Of a stretch of DNA of 64,000 nt, positions 52,806 to 64,000 are shown in pieces. Origin of the DNA: Poecilobothrus nobilitatus (taxonomy: Eukaryota; Arthropoda; Insecta; Diptera; Dolichopodidae). The DNA is taken from positions 214,416,093 through 214,480,092 of the forward strand of contig OX352773.1 of the NCBI GenBank assembly GCA_947095535.1, written 5' to 3'. The translations under genes and the position numbers were made by a program. The notes below the pieces were generated by a model. The model made no database searches. It saw only the letters and a list, made by a program, of their open reading frames with translations, and was not told the origin of the DNA. How positions within the stretch are numbered: the first letter of the stretch is position 1; every line of letters begins with the position of its first letter.

Positions 52806-53523
52806 CTGACTCATGGCGCAGTGGTTAAGTTGCCAACCTTTCAATCGAAGGGTCTTGGGTTCAAACCTCGGTCAGATCATAAATAAAAAATATGTAGTAC
52901 TTTTATATCGTAATAATGTATATCGTATAATTAACTGTAGTAATAATAACAATAATAATATTAATAATAATAATAGTAATAGTAATAATAACAATAATTA
53001 TAATAATAATAATAGTAATAATAATAATAGCTGCTACAGTGGATCTATCTTTGGTTATATCATGCAAGTAAGGTGTTATATACTGCTGCACGTTGTACCA
53101 CTGATGGCGCTGACTCTTTAGTAAAATAATAATATTAATAAGAATATTAATACCAATAATAATAGCCGCTACAGTGACAGTGGGGGTTGCCTTCAATGAT
53201 TACCTCATGTAGTACTATATACTACTACTACATGTTGTAACTGTTGTGACGGTTTTAGTCACTGTTAGCAAAATAGTAATAATAATAGGCGGATTCATTG
53301 TTTCCTTACAGTCCCACTCCCAATTCAATGTTTCCGTATTAATTTCCTATCCTTTCCTATCCCTACTCCCTAGCCAATATACTGCGTTCGCAGGTGAAAG
53401 TTTCATCCCATTATATTGGCTAAAGGGGGAGATGGGTTTAGTCAGTAAGAATCTGACACTACCAAGGGTGAAATTCTTGGTGTCTTTGGAAGATTCCCAC
53501 CTCCCTTAGGAAAAAAAAAAAAA
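52806..53523 (+). mobile_element. Long tRNA-derived SINE, family 2
   Basis: The head folds as a tRNA: 6-bp acceptor stem TCTGAC/GTCAGA, A-box-like TGGCGCAGTGGTTAAG and B-box GGGTTCAAACCTC. A trinucleotide-rich middle follows (52940-53030), then a duplicated AGCTGCTACAGTG segment and a distinctive tail. The tail contains GTCAGTAAGAATCTGAC (a hairpin) and GGAAGATTCCCACCTCCC, and ends in poly(A). A second copy is at 42274. Open frames across it are not genes. Confidence 0.75.
52940..53030. repeat. (AAT)n-type trinucleotide repeat inside SINE family 2
   Basis: Imperfect TAA/CAA/TAG trinucleotide run. It explains the poly-Asn and poly-Ile open frames on the two strands. Confidence 0.85.
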
Positions 53524-55072
53524 ACCCACTAAACACCGCCACTCTTTTTGACCAAACAATAGGTTAAGGCACTTTTAAAAACAGTATTACAGTTCAATTT
53601 AGTACTATTTCTATTTTACTCTTTAGACTAGGGAAAATTCAACTATATGTAGTGAAAATGATCAAAATTAAGATTTAGAATGATTTTTTTTTTTTAATTT
53701 AATACTTAATACTAATATACAATTTACAGACGTTTCATCGACTAAGTGGCATTATAGAAACTCTTTTATATAATGTTGGCATAGTGGAATCATTATTTTG
53801 CAAGTAGCAGTTGCAAAGAAAGCGATACGTTCACTGCAGAAAGTAAGTCAAAGCAGATTAAGGGCAAAAGTAATTTTTAACCATATTGTAAAAAACCAAA
53901 ATTAGAACCATTACTCATGAACACATATGATAATTTACTAGTATTTTTTTTTCTTGCCTTTCATTTATGAATGTATATATATACATATAGTATGTACAGC
54001 GCCATTAAATGTTTTCTTATATTGCATGTATAAATATTTTTTTTTTTTTTTTTGTTTTGGAAGCACTTTCAATTAATTGATTAATCTATAAATGTGAGAA
54101 TATGTAATTTTAGTAGGTACAGAATTTTAAAATAGTAACATTTTGTTTTTTTTCCAAGCGTTTTAATAAAAATTTTAGTAGTTTACTTTTTAAAACAATT
54201 TTACATATTATATAATAGTAACATATGTTTTACGCATCATTGCTTTCAAATGTTCATAAAAAAAAAAAAGTAATTTTCCATATAGTTTAACTAACATTTT
54301 GTTTTAATGTTTTTATAGAACAAAGCTTTTAATTTTAGTACACACATAAAATACTAATATTTTATTTATTGAATCGTATGTTAAATATAACAAAATTTGA
54401 GAATTAACTGAGGAAATTTTAACAAAACAAAAACGCAGAAATTAAAATTATAATAAAATAAATAAAATAATTTAATAGAATTAATAACAGATTAGATTTT
54501 TATTTTTTTTTATTTTTTTTATTTTGAATAATCTTTTAATTTTATAACATTTACTAACGTAGATATTTGATATAAACGAATATTTATGCTCAATTAACTT
54601 GCACAATAGCTATACAGACGAATAATAAAAAACAGCTTAATGAAACTAACGATTCTAGAAACTGAAACTTAGTCAAATATGAATAATAAGTGACTTAGGG
54701 GATTCCCTATGGTCTTTATAGGACTGGAAAAAAAAAAAACAAAAGGTCCATAAATGACTCAACTTTCCATCGATGATAAAATCTGCTTTCAAAACCGCAA
54801 TTTCATAGAATATTGTTCTAGCAAATATTCTTTTGGCAAATATTCTAAGTTTTCTCTATAAGGATTAATTAAATATATCATGACATTCACTGATTATTTC
54901 AGAATAAAATGATATTTAGAATACTTTACTGTCGTGAAAGTTAATTATTACAAAAGAAATCGTTTTTGAAGGTTAGATTAGTTTTTAAAAGAATGTATAA
55001 GATTAGTTTAAAGAAAAAATATAAAGAAAGTCATTTTCTTTGTATGGCGCCAATAGTTAATATATTAAATTC
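53524..55072. other. No gene recognised
   Basis: AT-rich sequence without a motif or repeat that I can name. Confidence 0.5.
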
Positions 55073-55233
55073 GATTTCAAGCCTGTTCTACTAGAACAGT
55101 TCCACTATACATAATTTCATTAGACATAATTCCACTAGACACAATTTCGCTAGACACAATTTAACTCGGACAAGTTCCCTAGTGGAATCGTCCGAGTGGG
55201 AATTGTGTCTAGTGAATCGAACGGTTCAACCAC
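55073..55233. mobile_element. Minimal, coreless foldback element F9
   Basis: Five consecutive 15-bp units at 55099-55173 (form ATTCCACTAGACACA) run directly into the same unit in inverse orientation (55178-55216, containing TGGGAATTGTGTCTAGTGAA). The junction TTCCCTAGTGGAA is nearly palindromic. A possible 7-bp target repeat TAAATTC lies at 55066-55072 and 55234-55240. It appears to be the two terminal arrays of a foldback element with no core between them. Confidence 0.68.
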
Positions 55234-55991
55234 TAAATTCTAAATATAATAAGTCCATAATTTAATTAAATATTTTTTTTTTTAAATACTTTAAAAAACT
55301 TTGATTATATTCTAAACTTTCTAAGCTTATATTAACTTGATATTTTGTCTATATACAAATCATAATCTTAATTTATGAATTTTATTATTGAAATGTGACA
55401 AATATAATCCTTTTTAAGTGTATATTGTTAAAGAGTTCTATTTAAGTACTCGTTTTGTTTTTATTTTTTAGTTTTTCCTCTATTTTATAGTTCACATGTG
55501 ACATGCATATGCAACTTAATCATATTTTATAGTATAAAATAACATGAATATATTATGTACGTGATAATGTAACAAAATAATTTTTCGCAAAACTTACTTA
55601 TTAAAATAAAAATAAAATGTTTTTGTTTTTTAACTATTTTTAAACAATAATAAAATCTATATACAAAGATTAATTTATTTACAGTATAGCTGCTGTTATA
55701 TACATACTATATATACAAAAGAAATTCACCTAATTTAGACATTATGAATGAATGATAATTTAATTATAAATTTTTAAATTTTAAGTGCACTTTTTATATG
55801 GCATTACAATAAAATTTTTGTCTGAAATAACAAAATTAATCACAATAATCACAATTAAATTGAAAGAATGTGTCACGTTTGTAATTAAAAACAATTTAAT
55901 TATAATAAAGACATAATAGTAATTAAAATTTCATACTTAATGAGAAAAACAAAAATTGAATTAACTTCATACATTATGCATACAATACTCG

Positions 55992-56360
55992 CAGTGCTGG
56001 ATTAACCTATAAGCAAACTAAGCATATGTTTAGGACATCATGATAATTAAGGCACCACAAAAATTTGGCGATGACGAACAGTGTCACTTTTTTTTCTAGT
56101 GTAAAAAAAAATTTCATACAAATAAATATTACTCAAGTTATTCAATTGTACATTGGCTTTAGCCTATTTTAAACAACTCTAGTATTCTTCTACTCCGACT
56201 TCTGATTACCAAGATCCGGGAGCTTTTTAGGCTATGCTACTAGTCATGTTTTTTTTTAGACGACATTTTGAAGAATGTGTTCACGATGGCTAATGCAAAA
56301 TTTTGTTAACTTTTTTTTTTTTAAATGCTTAGGGCATCTATGAGTCTTAATCCGGTCCTG
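55992..56360. mobile_element. hAT-type MITE with perfect 8-bp target duplication
   Basis: The termini are imperfect inverted repeats: CAGTGCTGGATTAA at the left and, reverse-complemented, CAGGACCGGATTAA at the right. The internal similarity extends to CTAAGCAT. The 8-mer AATACTCG flanks both sides (55984-55991 and 56361-56368). An 8-bp duplication with CAG ends is the hAT superfamily signature. At 369 bp with no ORF it is non-autonomous. The clean duplication suggests a fairly recent insertion. Confidence 0.87.
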
Positions 56361-56947
56361 AATACTCGTATATAGGAAAGGGGCGACAAATTTGAATTTT
56401 TACAATCTACAGTATAAAATAAAAAAAGGAAAAATTTTAATATTTTTAAATTAAGTCTTTCAAGTTCGTGTAATTGTCATTGGTGGCCAACCATGGTTAT
56501 ATTCAATTTTTGACTCAATCAACATATTTTAAGGTAATGATTTTAGTGCAAATGGAAGACTATCTATAAATATACTAATATACTTAAAATTCATAATAAT
56601 GAAAATTTTTAATTTATAATTTAAATAAATTCCATATATGTTTATATTAAAAGTTATTAAACGGTTTATTGGTTATTACTGCATAAAATTCAATCTATAA
56701 AATACTTTAATAAACAACAAAATTTAAATTGCGTGTCGCGATATATACAATAAAATTGTTTCATAATGTAAATCTAATTTTTTTAGAAAAATTATTACAA
56801 AATATAGATGGGTAGAAAAACACCCTCATGTTAAAATTAATTTTTTAGAAATTACCTTTATTTTAAAACCTATATTATTTATATAAAATTATTTCAAGGC
56901 ATAAAAAACTTTGCTATATACAATTTTTTATTAATTTTTTATCAAAA

Positions 56948-58538
56948 CGAGGAAGAATACAGTTGACTTTGTCAACTCTTAGATACCCGTACGAACCGTT
57001 AGTTTGTTCACAGCCTGTCACTTTGCTTGCAATACTATTTTTTTAATATTTTAGTATTTTTAAATAATTTAGGTGAATTTTATAATTTCTAGAATTATGG
57101 CTTGTACATATATTCAAACTATATGTTTATACATTCTTCAAAAGCAGATTTTAACATAACGATTATCAATCCAAAACTTTTTCAAATATTCTATAGTACC
57201 ATTTAATACTAAGCGGTAAATGTATATTAAATTTACTTAGTACAAAATAGTAAATATAATTTTAAATATTATATTATATTATATTTAAATATTCCATTGA
57301 CAGAATAATTTCTTATAAGTACAATAAAATACATATATGTATGTAAATACGGCGCTATATAATATACATCTATACTCTTATCATTCATTCACTAGTGACA
57401 TATACGATATGTAAATAAACATGATATTATATAAGTATGTATATATATCAATATCATATAAATAAAAATTCTTCAAGCAACCGTTATGTTGTTTATTTAA
57501 TTACATTTTTTGTACTACGCATTCCTCAACAATTTCAAATTATCGAGTAAAACAAAATGGAAAAAATTCGTTAAAGAAATTTGTTAGAATTTTAGAAAAT
57601 TTGAAAAAATCAAGTAACTCAAGTAATCAAACAACTTTCGTCAATTATAAAGTAACCATATATTATTTAAAAAAGTTGTTAACAGAAATAAGAATATAAT
57701 GTTGAAGCTTTAATTTTTATGTACTACTTCAAAAAAATTTTAACAGGTGTTCAAGTTACAGGTGTTTAAAAATAGGAAATTTTCAGTTTTTGACCCCTTA
57801 CAGCTCCTAAACAAGGAGTGATACAAAAAAAATTTCTGAAATGACTCATACTAATTTCCAAAGATCTAACTTCTGTCAAAATTTCAAGTTTCCAACTTTA
57901 ACCGTTTAGAAGATAGAAGGGTTAAAGGATTTTGCAAAATTTTAGTTTCGCATAACGGTAAATTAAGACACCGTATGCCACAAATATATATTTATTGTAT
58001 ACATACTTTTAAAGCTAATGAAAGTAGTAATGGCGTTTGGCGTTTTCAGAATGAAGATATACCTTATACATCTTGTGCTATAACAATTTAAATATAGAGC
58101 TTTTTTGAACCTTTGGGGAGCTGTAGCTCCGTAACGGGTGGGGCTACAAAAAAAAGTTATTAAAAATAAAATTAATATTTTTGTGAGATCTATCAGCAGT
58201 TAAAATTTCATAGCTCTATTTCAAAAAAAATGTGGGGATCTAAAAGTTAGGTGTTCGAGAGCTACCTTAAGGTTTGGTCCAAACTCAACCAAAAATAATA
58301 GGGAACCTACAAATTACTCCAAGAATATTTTGTGTAAATTTCAAGATTCTAGCTTTCTTAGTTTTTGAGTTAGCGTGCTGACGGACGGACGGACGGACGG
58401 ACGGACATGGCTCAAAAGTCTTAGAATTTTTTTCTGATCCGATCCATACCTTGGAAGGTATATCTAGCTCGCTTATTTCGAGGTGTTACAAACGGAGGAG
58501 TAATTTTATTATACCCGATCCTATCGTACGGGTATAAA
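56948..58538 (+). mobile_element. GACG-tailed element E3, mosaic with family A
   Basis: The ends are of E type (CGAGGAAGAATACAG at the start; TCGTACGGGTATAAA at the end). The middle, about 57660-58160, matches the body of family A (CAAGTTACAGGTGTTTAAAAATAG, AACGGTAAATT, GGGGAGCTGTAGCTCCGTAACGG). ATACCCGTACGA at 56983 is the exact inverse of TCGTACGGGTAT near the 3' end. It has a GACG array at 58379-58406. Confidence 0.75.
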
Positions 58539-61500
58539 CACATTTGAAGACAAATGTAATCTTCCAAAATCTATTAATTTACATTTCTATTCTTTCGGAT
58601 CAGGTGCATCGGAAGAAATCGAAAATTGAAAATCGAAAGACTATTTGAATTTCTTTCAGAAAACTTTACAAGACAGTTTTGGATGCGAAATAAATAATAT
58701 TAAAATTAGGGAATCATTTAAAATTTTCACATCCTTGTGTCTGCAACTTATTTTGTTTTTAAATTTATAAGTAAAAATCTAATTTTAATTAATTAGCTTA
58801 TTTAACTGCTAATAAAAACTGAATTTCTATTATCATATAATGATTTACATATTATACGCATATATTCAAATATGCTAAAATGGCAAAACTTAAAAATTTT
58901 ATGTTTTTCCCAACTTTCGACGTATTGGATATAATATTTAAAACATTTTCAATTATTTTTTTTATTTTTGTTTCCATGTAAATCTCATTAAAACTTTAAT
59001 AATATTATAATTATATACCATTATATAATTATTAAACGAAACTCTTCAATAATCGGAAACTATAAATAAAAAATAATTTAATAAAAATAAATATCAACAG
59101 AAAAACAAAAAAACTATAATAATACTCCTCTTCACATAATCAATTTTGTTTGCAATTCAAAAAAACCTGTGTTGTGTTTATTTTTTCATAATTTTTTTTT
59201 TTAATTTGTTTAAATTCACCATTCTGATACATAAATTAAAATAGCATAAATCTGATTGTTCAGATGATATTGAAATTTTTAAATTAAATTTTTACTATTA
59301 AAAATGTATCGTTTGTAATACCAAATTATCGAAAAGATTTAATTATATTAATTATTTTTAGTTTTAAAACAACTTTTCTAAAATACAAATAAATATTGTA
59401 CTTTACTATAATCATTACATTGTAGTATTATATCTGCGATATATATTACTGAATTCAAATTATTTATTTAATTTATTATTTAATTAGTTATTTATTTAAT
59501 TTGTATCGATAGTTGAAATGCTATTGACTCACTAGTGGATTATCTTTTAGTGCTTAAACAATAGAGATTTGATTTGATTTATTGTATACTAAATTTTTCA
59601 ACGAATTTAATTAAACATTATATAACAGTATGAACTGTTAGCTATTAGCATTATTTGAAATCGACTGATAGTCTTCTCTTGTTCTAACAGTTAACACTTA
59701 ACAATTAATTCTAACATAAAATAATAACAGGTAAAATAAAATAATTGTTAATTACATATGTAATAGTATTGAGTTTTTGTCAATCTAAAATTCAGGATTT
59801 GGTATTTCAACTACACAAACTTAAGAACTTGGGAAGAGTTTAAAACTCTTACCAAATAATTTTTAATATACAATAAAATAATGTTTAATATACAATAAAA
59901 TATATTAATATTTATTTATTTTCCAATAAACAGCTTACAAACAAGTATATAAATGCAGAAATTATTTTACAGTGATTTAAAAGGTTATTGACATTTTTTA
60001 TTTGGTTTTTTTAATTGCAAAAACATACATAAATAAAAAAAAAAAAATTGTTTGATAAAAAAAAGGTATAATTTAATTGTTTTGTATTAAGGCGAAAAAA
60101 AAACCACTTTTTTATGATGAAGAAATACAAATAAACGAAAAGGAAAATGTATTGCAATACTATAAAAATATAGGTACATATATATATTATATAAAAGATT
60201 TACAGCGACAAATATTTTTTTTTATAAAAAGCGCCTGCATTTAAGATTATATTTTCGATAATTTTGAGATGGTAAGACACAAATAACGTGCATAATCTTT
60301 AACAAATCTTTGTATAATTTTTAACTAAAATCAAATTTTTATATTGTATCAAAACATATGTTTATATTAGACAAATAACTGTCCCTTGATTACATCATTA
60401 CAGTAGAGGAAAAAATGTAAAAAAAATAATACAACCTGGGTAATATTAATGGAGATAACTTAATATATGACATGCGTATCCCATTTATCATTAAGATACA
60501 TTATTTAGTAAAAACAATTGGTGGTTTGATGGTAGGATGATATTTTTTTTAATAATAGTTTTTTATTAGAGTGAAAACCACTATTATGTTCAAGCTAGGT
60601 TAAGTTACGTTACAATTGGTAACCCTCAACATTTTCGACAATATAATTACATTTTTTCAACCATCTTCTCTACTAGTTTGGTATTTTCCTAGCTAGTAAT
60701 TCAGTTAGTAATTTGACATTTCGCATATTTCAAAATGGTGAAATATAAAAAAAAAGCAATTCTCAACATTCATCTCATAAGTTTTTTTTTGGAGAGGAGG
60801 CTTTTAAATAAAAAAATATCTTGACAGTAAAAATTCTTCCTACGTCACACAGATAGTAATTTGACATTTCGTATTACATATTCGCAAGATAGTAATACTG
60901 AGTCAAATGCATAAAATTAAGCTTAAACTCAAATGTCACTTTTTCATATAAAAACTACGAGTTCAAGTGAATGTGAATTCAAGATCAGTTTTATCAACTA
61001 AAAAACAAAAAAATCATATTTAAAAAAAATATTAACAAAAAAACAGTTAAAATAACAATTTTTCAAATTTTTAAAAGATAAATCTATAGTTTCCTGTAAA
61101 TTTTTTATAGATTAACGCAGACTAAAAAAATTGGAAAAAAATAAAGTTTATTTAAAAAAACAATATATTAGACAAGTAACCCTTTTAATTATAATATAAA
61201 TCAATAATATCAATAATATTTAATTCTAAAACATAAGATAAAAATATAATTTTTTACAATTAAATATTTTGGACCTAACATCGCTCTGATGGAACTAAAT
61301 GTATTCGCACTAGACTTTATATATTCGACATTGTCGTGTATATTATGACAAGAATAAAACAAATGAAAAATGATTTAAAGTGAAAATTTTAAAAATATGG
61401 AGTATACATTTATCCATATCCAATTACTACATTATAAGACACCCCACGAAAATATACCAAACATACCATTTTCTTATTACTAAATAACTTCTATTTTTAA

Positions 61501-62132
61501 ATTTAAATTTCGAATCTTCAAAAAAAAAAAAAATCGTAATACTGTGTTATCTTTGAAATAATCTTTTCTTATAGTTGTCAGTTATTTTTCATAATTTTGA
61601 ACAGTTCAAAGACGACCCCCTACACAACCAATTTGGCACACTTTTTCTCAAAAAAAAAAAAAAAAAAAACAAAAAACAAAAAACAAAAATTAAAATAATA
61701 AAACACCTTTAACATACACGCTAAATTTAAATTCCAGTTTTAGTTTCGCTTCATAAGCCGATGAATTCACATGTAGTTTTTAAAAAAAAAAATAAACCGA
61801 AAATATTAAAATCGGAAATAAAAGAATTCAAATGAAATAAAAAATATAATAATATATTAAACATAAAAAAAAAAAAAAAATTTTTTTTTTAATTAATAGA
61901 ATTAACATTTTGTCGCTTTTATTGTCAACTATTATTTTAAAAATATCTGTTAAAAAAAGTATACAATTTAGTTTTAACGTGATTTTTTTTTTTTTTTTTT
62001 TTGATTTATGTTTAAGTGCAAATTTTAAAGTTTGTCGCTTTCTAAAAAAAAAAAAAACAAAAATACATTTAAAATTTAAATAAAAAATAAAAAAAAATAA
62101 AAACGTAAACAAATAAATAAATAAAAAAAAAA
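58539..62132. other. Upstream region of SLC5 gene 2
   Basis: No exon recognised. A 17-bp direct repeat AGTAATTTGACATTTCG occurs at 60707 and 60855. The last 500 bp before the start codon are rich in A/T runs and show no clear core promoter. Confidence 0.45.
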
Positions 62133-62750
62133 ATGGATAATGAAATAACAACAACAATGTCTAATGTAATAACAGAAGAAATAATAACAACTGTTAATAA
62201 TGATAATAGTGATGATATTGTACAATCAACTATTACAACAGTTTTACCTACAATTTTAGAAACAACAACAAAAGCATTATCATCAATATTAACAACAACA
62301 ACAACAACAGCAATTGAAATGAGTACATCATATATGAATATTATGAATATAACTACAAATGAAAATTCTATTACTACAAGTGTTACTACAATTGCTAACG
62401 TTTCTTTTGATTATTCAAAATTTTTATTAAATTATATTGATTATGGTGTTATTATATTAATGTTAGTTATTTCAACTGCAATTGGTATTTATTTTGGTTT
62501 TATATTAAAACAAGAAAATACAACAGATGAATATTTAATGGGTAGTAAAAATATGAAAACATTACCAATTGCAATATCATTAATTGCTAGTCAATTATCA
62601 GCTAATTCAATAATAACAATGCCATCTGAAATATATTCATATGGTTTACATTTTTTATGGTGTATATTGGCAATATTTCCAGTTTTACCAATATATTTAT
62701 ATGTTATTGTGCCGGTTTTTTATAATAATAATATAACAAATTGTTATGAA
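62133..62750 (+). CDS. SLC5-family symporter paralog, first exon only (gene 2, runs off the window)
   Basis: First exon of a second SLC5 Na+:solute symporter, 206 codons ending GAA before a GTGAGT donor at 62751. The donor is phase 0 and at the same codon (NC-aromatic-E) as the end of gene 1 exon 2. An in-frame TAA at 62118 fixes the start. Residues 1-90 are a low-complexity Thr-rich extension (26 Thr in the first 88 residues by my count) with sequons at N72 and N89. Residues ~102-206 are transporter: DYG..I, IGIYFG, DEYLMGSKN, SLIASQLS, P.EIY.YGLH, NCYE. About half of these positions are identical to gene 1. The SLC5 N-terminus is extracellular in known structures, so the extension is probably a glycosylated outer segment. 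Nothing resembling the next expected exon (YLE.RF) was found in 62751-64000, so intron 1 exceeds 1.2 kb. Gene 1 has an intron inside the stretch that is continuous here. Confidence 0.88.
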
Positions 62751-63834
62751 GTGAGTTTTGGTAAAATAAAAAAAAAAAAATATTTTTAATTATGTACAAA
62801 AGTCGTGAAATAGTTAAAAACTTACACCAATGTAATTATCATACGTTTTAAATTATGACCCCATAGGTATACTAGTATAATATTATATTAATTAATGTTT
62901 TATAATTATTCAAAATGGATAATGAATGACTATATAGTATAGTCATATATTTAATAATCTCTAATAATCTCTCTCTTGTAATTTTAATTGAAAATTGAAA
63001 ATATGATAAATTTTGCTAATCCCTTATTAAAATTTTCTTTTCAAATTCTTATAATCTTATAAGGATTCAAATGTATAGTATTTTAGTCGAGGTAATGTTT
63101 TTTTGAGCATTTTAGATAACTTTACCAAATATTCCATATAATTTATGTTTATTCAAAAGAAAATAATTTTCATCATTTTATGATTTTTAAAACAGGTATT
63201 ACGTTAGTTGCTCTCTTTAGTTATTAAAAGATGATTAAATTATTTTACTTTAGAAATATTTTCTTTTCTTAGTAAATAAACTGGAATCATTTTTTTCCAT
63301 TCTTTTTCATACATGTTTTTTTTTTTTTTATTTATATGTAGTGTTAAGTAAGTATTATGTAGAATCATACTATTAACATATTAATATTTACAAATAAGAA
63401 TCGTTGAAATATGAATAGTAAATGATACTTATAAATTGTATATACAGTAAAACATGTAAAATAATATATAAAACATAGTATAAATGTTAATATACATATT
63501 CTATAAATTCTGTACTCGAAGTAAAAATTGGAAATTTAAAAAAAGTAGAATTTTAGATTTAAAATTTTTTCTTTATTTCCGTTATTTTTATTAATATTTT
63601 TGAAAAATAATTAGAAAAATTTTTTTAAATTAATAACAATTTATTCGAGAATTGTATAGAAAATCCAGAGTTTAAAATAATCTAATCTAATAACCATTTC
63701 CGGTTTAAAACAATATATAAAAATATTACTTCTTGTTTCCACAATTTTCAAAAAATTTTATAGGAAACTAAAGTTTTGATACAAATTAAGACGACACAAA
63801 TTAAACTCAAATAGTGTGTGAGTAATATTAATGT
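62751..63834 (+). other. Intron 1 of SLC5 gene 2 (visible part)
   Basis: It begins with a good GTGAGT donor. No acceptor followed by the expected YLE.RF-like exon was found before the window ends. Confidence 0.6.
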
Positions 63835-64000
63835 CCCGGAATGACTATCCCTGTTTCAAAATCCCGCATGCCAAAATCGCAGAATTTCAAAATTCCAATT
63901 TCCGGATTTCAAAATCGCGAAATTTAAAGTAAAAATAATTATTATGAAAAAAAGTACAATATGAAAGAATTTGAAATAGTGGCACGTCTCTAAACCGCTG
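63835..64000. mobile_element. Left end of a foldback-like element F8 (cut by the window edge)
   Basis: Units of about 15 bp, AAAATCCCGCATGCC then AAAATCGCAGAATTT and two further variants, start at about 63862. They are followed by AATAGTGG, which recalls the AAAATAGTGGGAGCTGCC of the core repeat in the copy at 39954. The right end is outside the window. It lies in intron 1 of gene 2. Confidence 0.5.

Noticed and set aside
52806..52880. A functional tRNA gene
   Set aside because: Although the acceptor stem pairs, the sequence continues into a SINE body that recurs at 42274, so it is a SINE head.
52813..53196. ORFs with poly-Asn (plus) and poly-Ile (minus)
   Set aside because: Both are translations of the AAT-type trinucleotide repeat and the tRNA head of a SINE.
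61828..62157. 109-residue minus-strand ORF overlapping the start of SLC5 gene 2
   Set aside because: Phe/Lys-rich translation of homopolymers with no recognisable domain.

Overview
The window is very AT-rich (long A/T homopolymers, short spliceosomal introns, many degenerate mobile elements, tRNA-derived SINEs). This fits a eukaryotic nuclear genome, most probably an insect. The order cannot be decided from sequence alone. No bacterial, organellar or viral gene organisation is present.

Only two protein-coding genes can be supported, both on the + strand and both from the SLC5 sodium:solute symporter family (SMVT / SMCT-like branch). Gene 1 (39295-45825) is complete: ten exons join in frame into a 580-residue transporter. 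Gene 2 (62133 to beyond the window) is a paralog. Only its first exon (206 codons) is visible, and it carries a long Thr-rich N-terminal extension absent from gene 1. The two share about half their residues across the first ~105 transporter positions, so this is a tandem SLC5 pair or the edge of a larger cluster.

The rest is gene-poor. Positions 1-39294 hold no convincing exon. They carry dispersed repeats (family A at 617 and 10100; the GACG-tailed E elements at 16493, 21201 and 28193), two SINE families, a TIR element at 25350, and foldback elements at 12301, 26263 and 37486. The introns of gene 1 contain a foldback element (39954-40722), two SINEs and a decayed reverse-transcriptase fragment. 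The 16 kb between the two genes holds two family-A copies, a 165-bp tandem repeat, a 45-bp-arm hairpin, a nested foldback/repeat/SINE composite, a clean hAT-type MITE with an 8-bp target duplication, and another E element.

The most interesting signal is a set of at least seven foldback-like elements, tied together by three features. Their ends are inverted arrays of ~15-bp units. The 15-bp unit differs between copies but is the same at both ends of one copy. The longer copies share a ~120-bp core repeat. Three copies are flanked by perfect 9-bp direct repeats and one by a perfect 8-bp repeat. The architecture resembles Foldback/Galileo elements, but I cannot assign the superfamily without a search.
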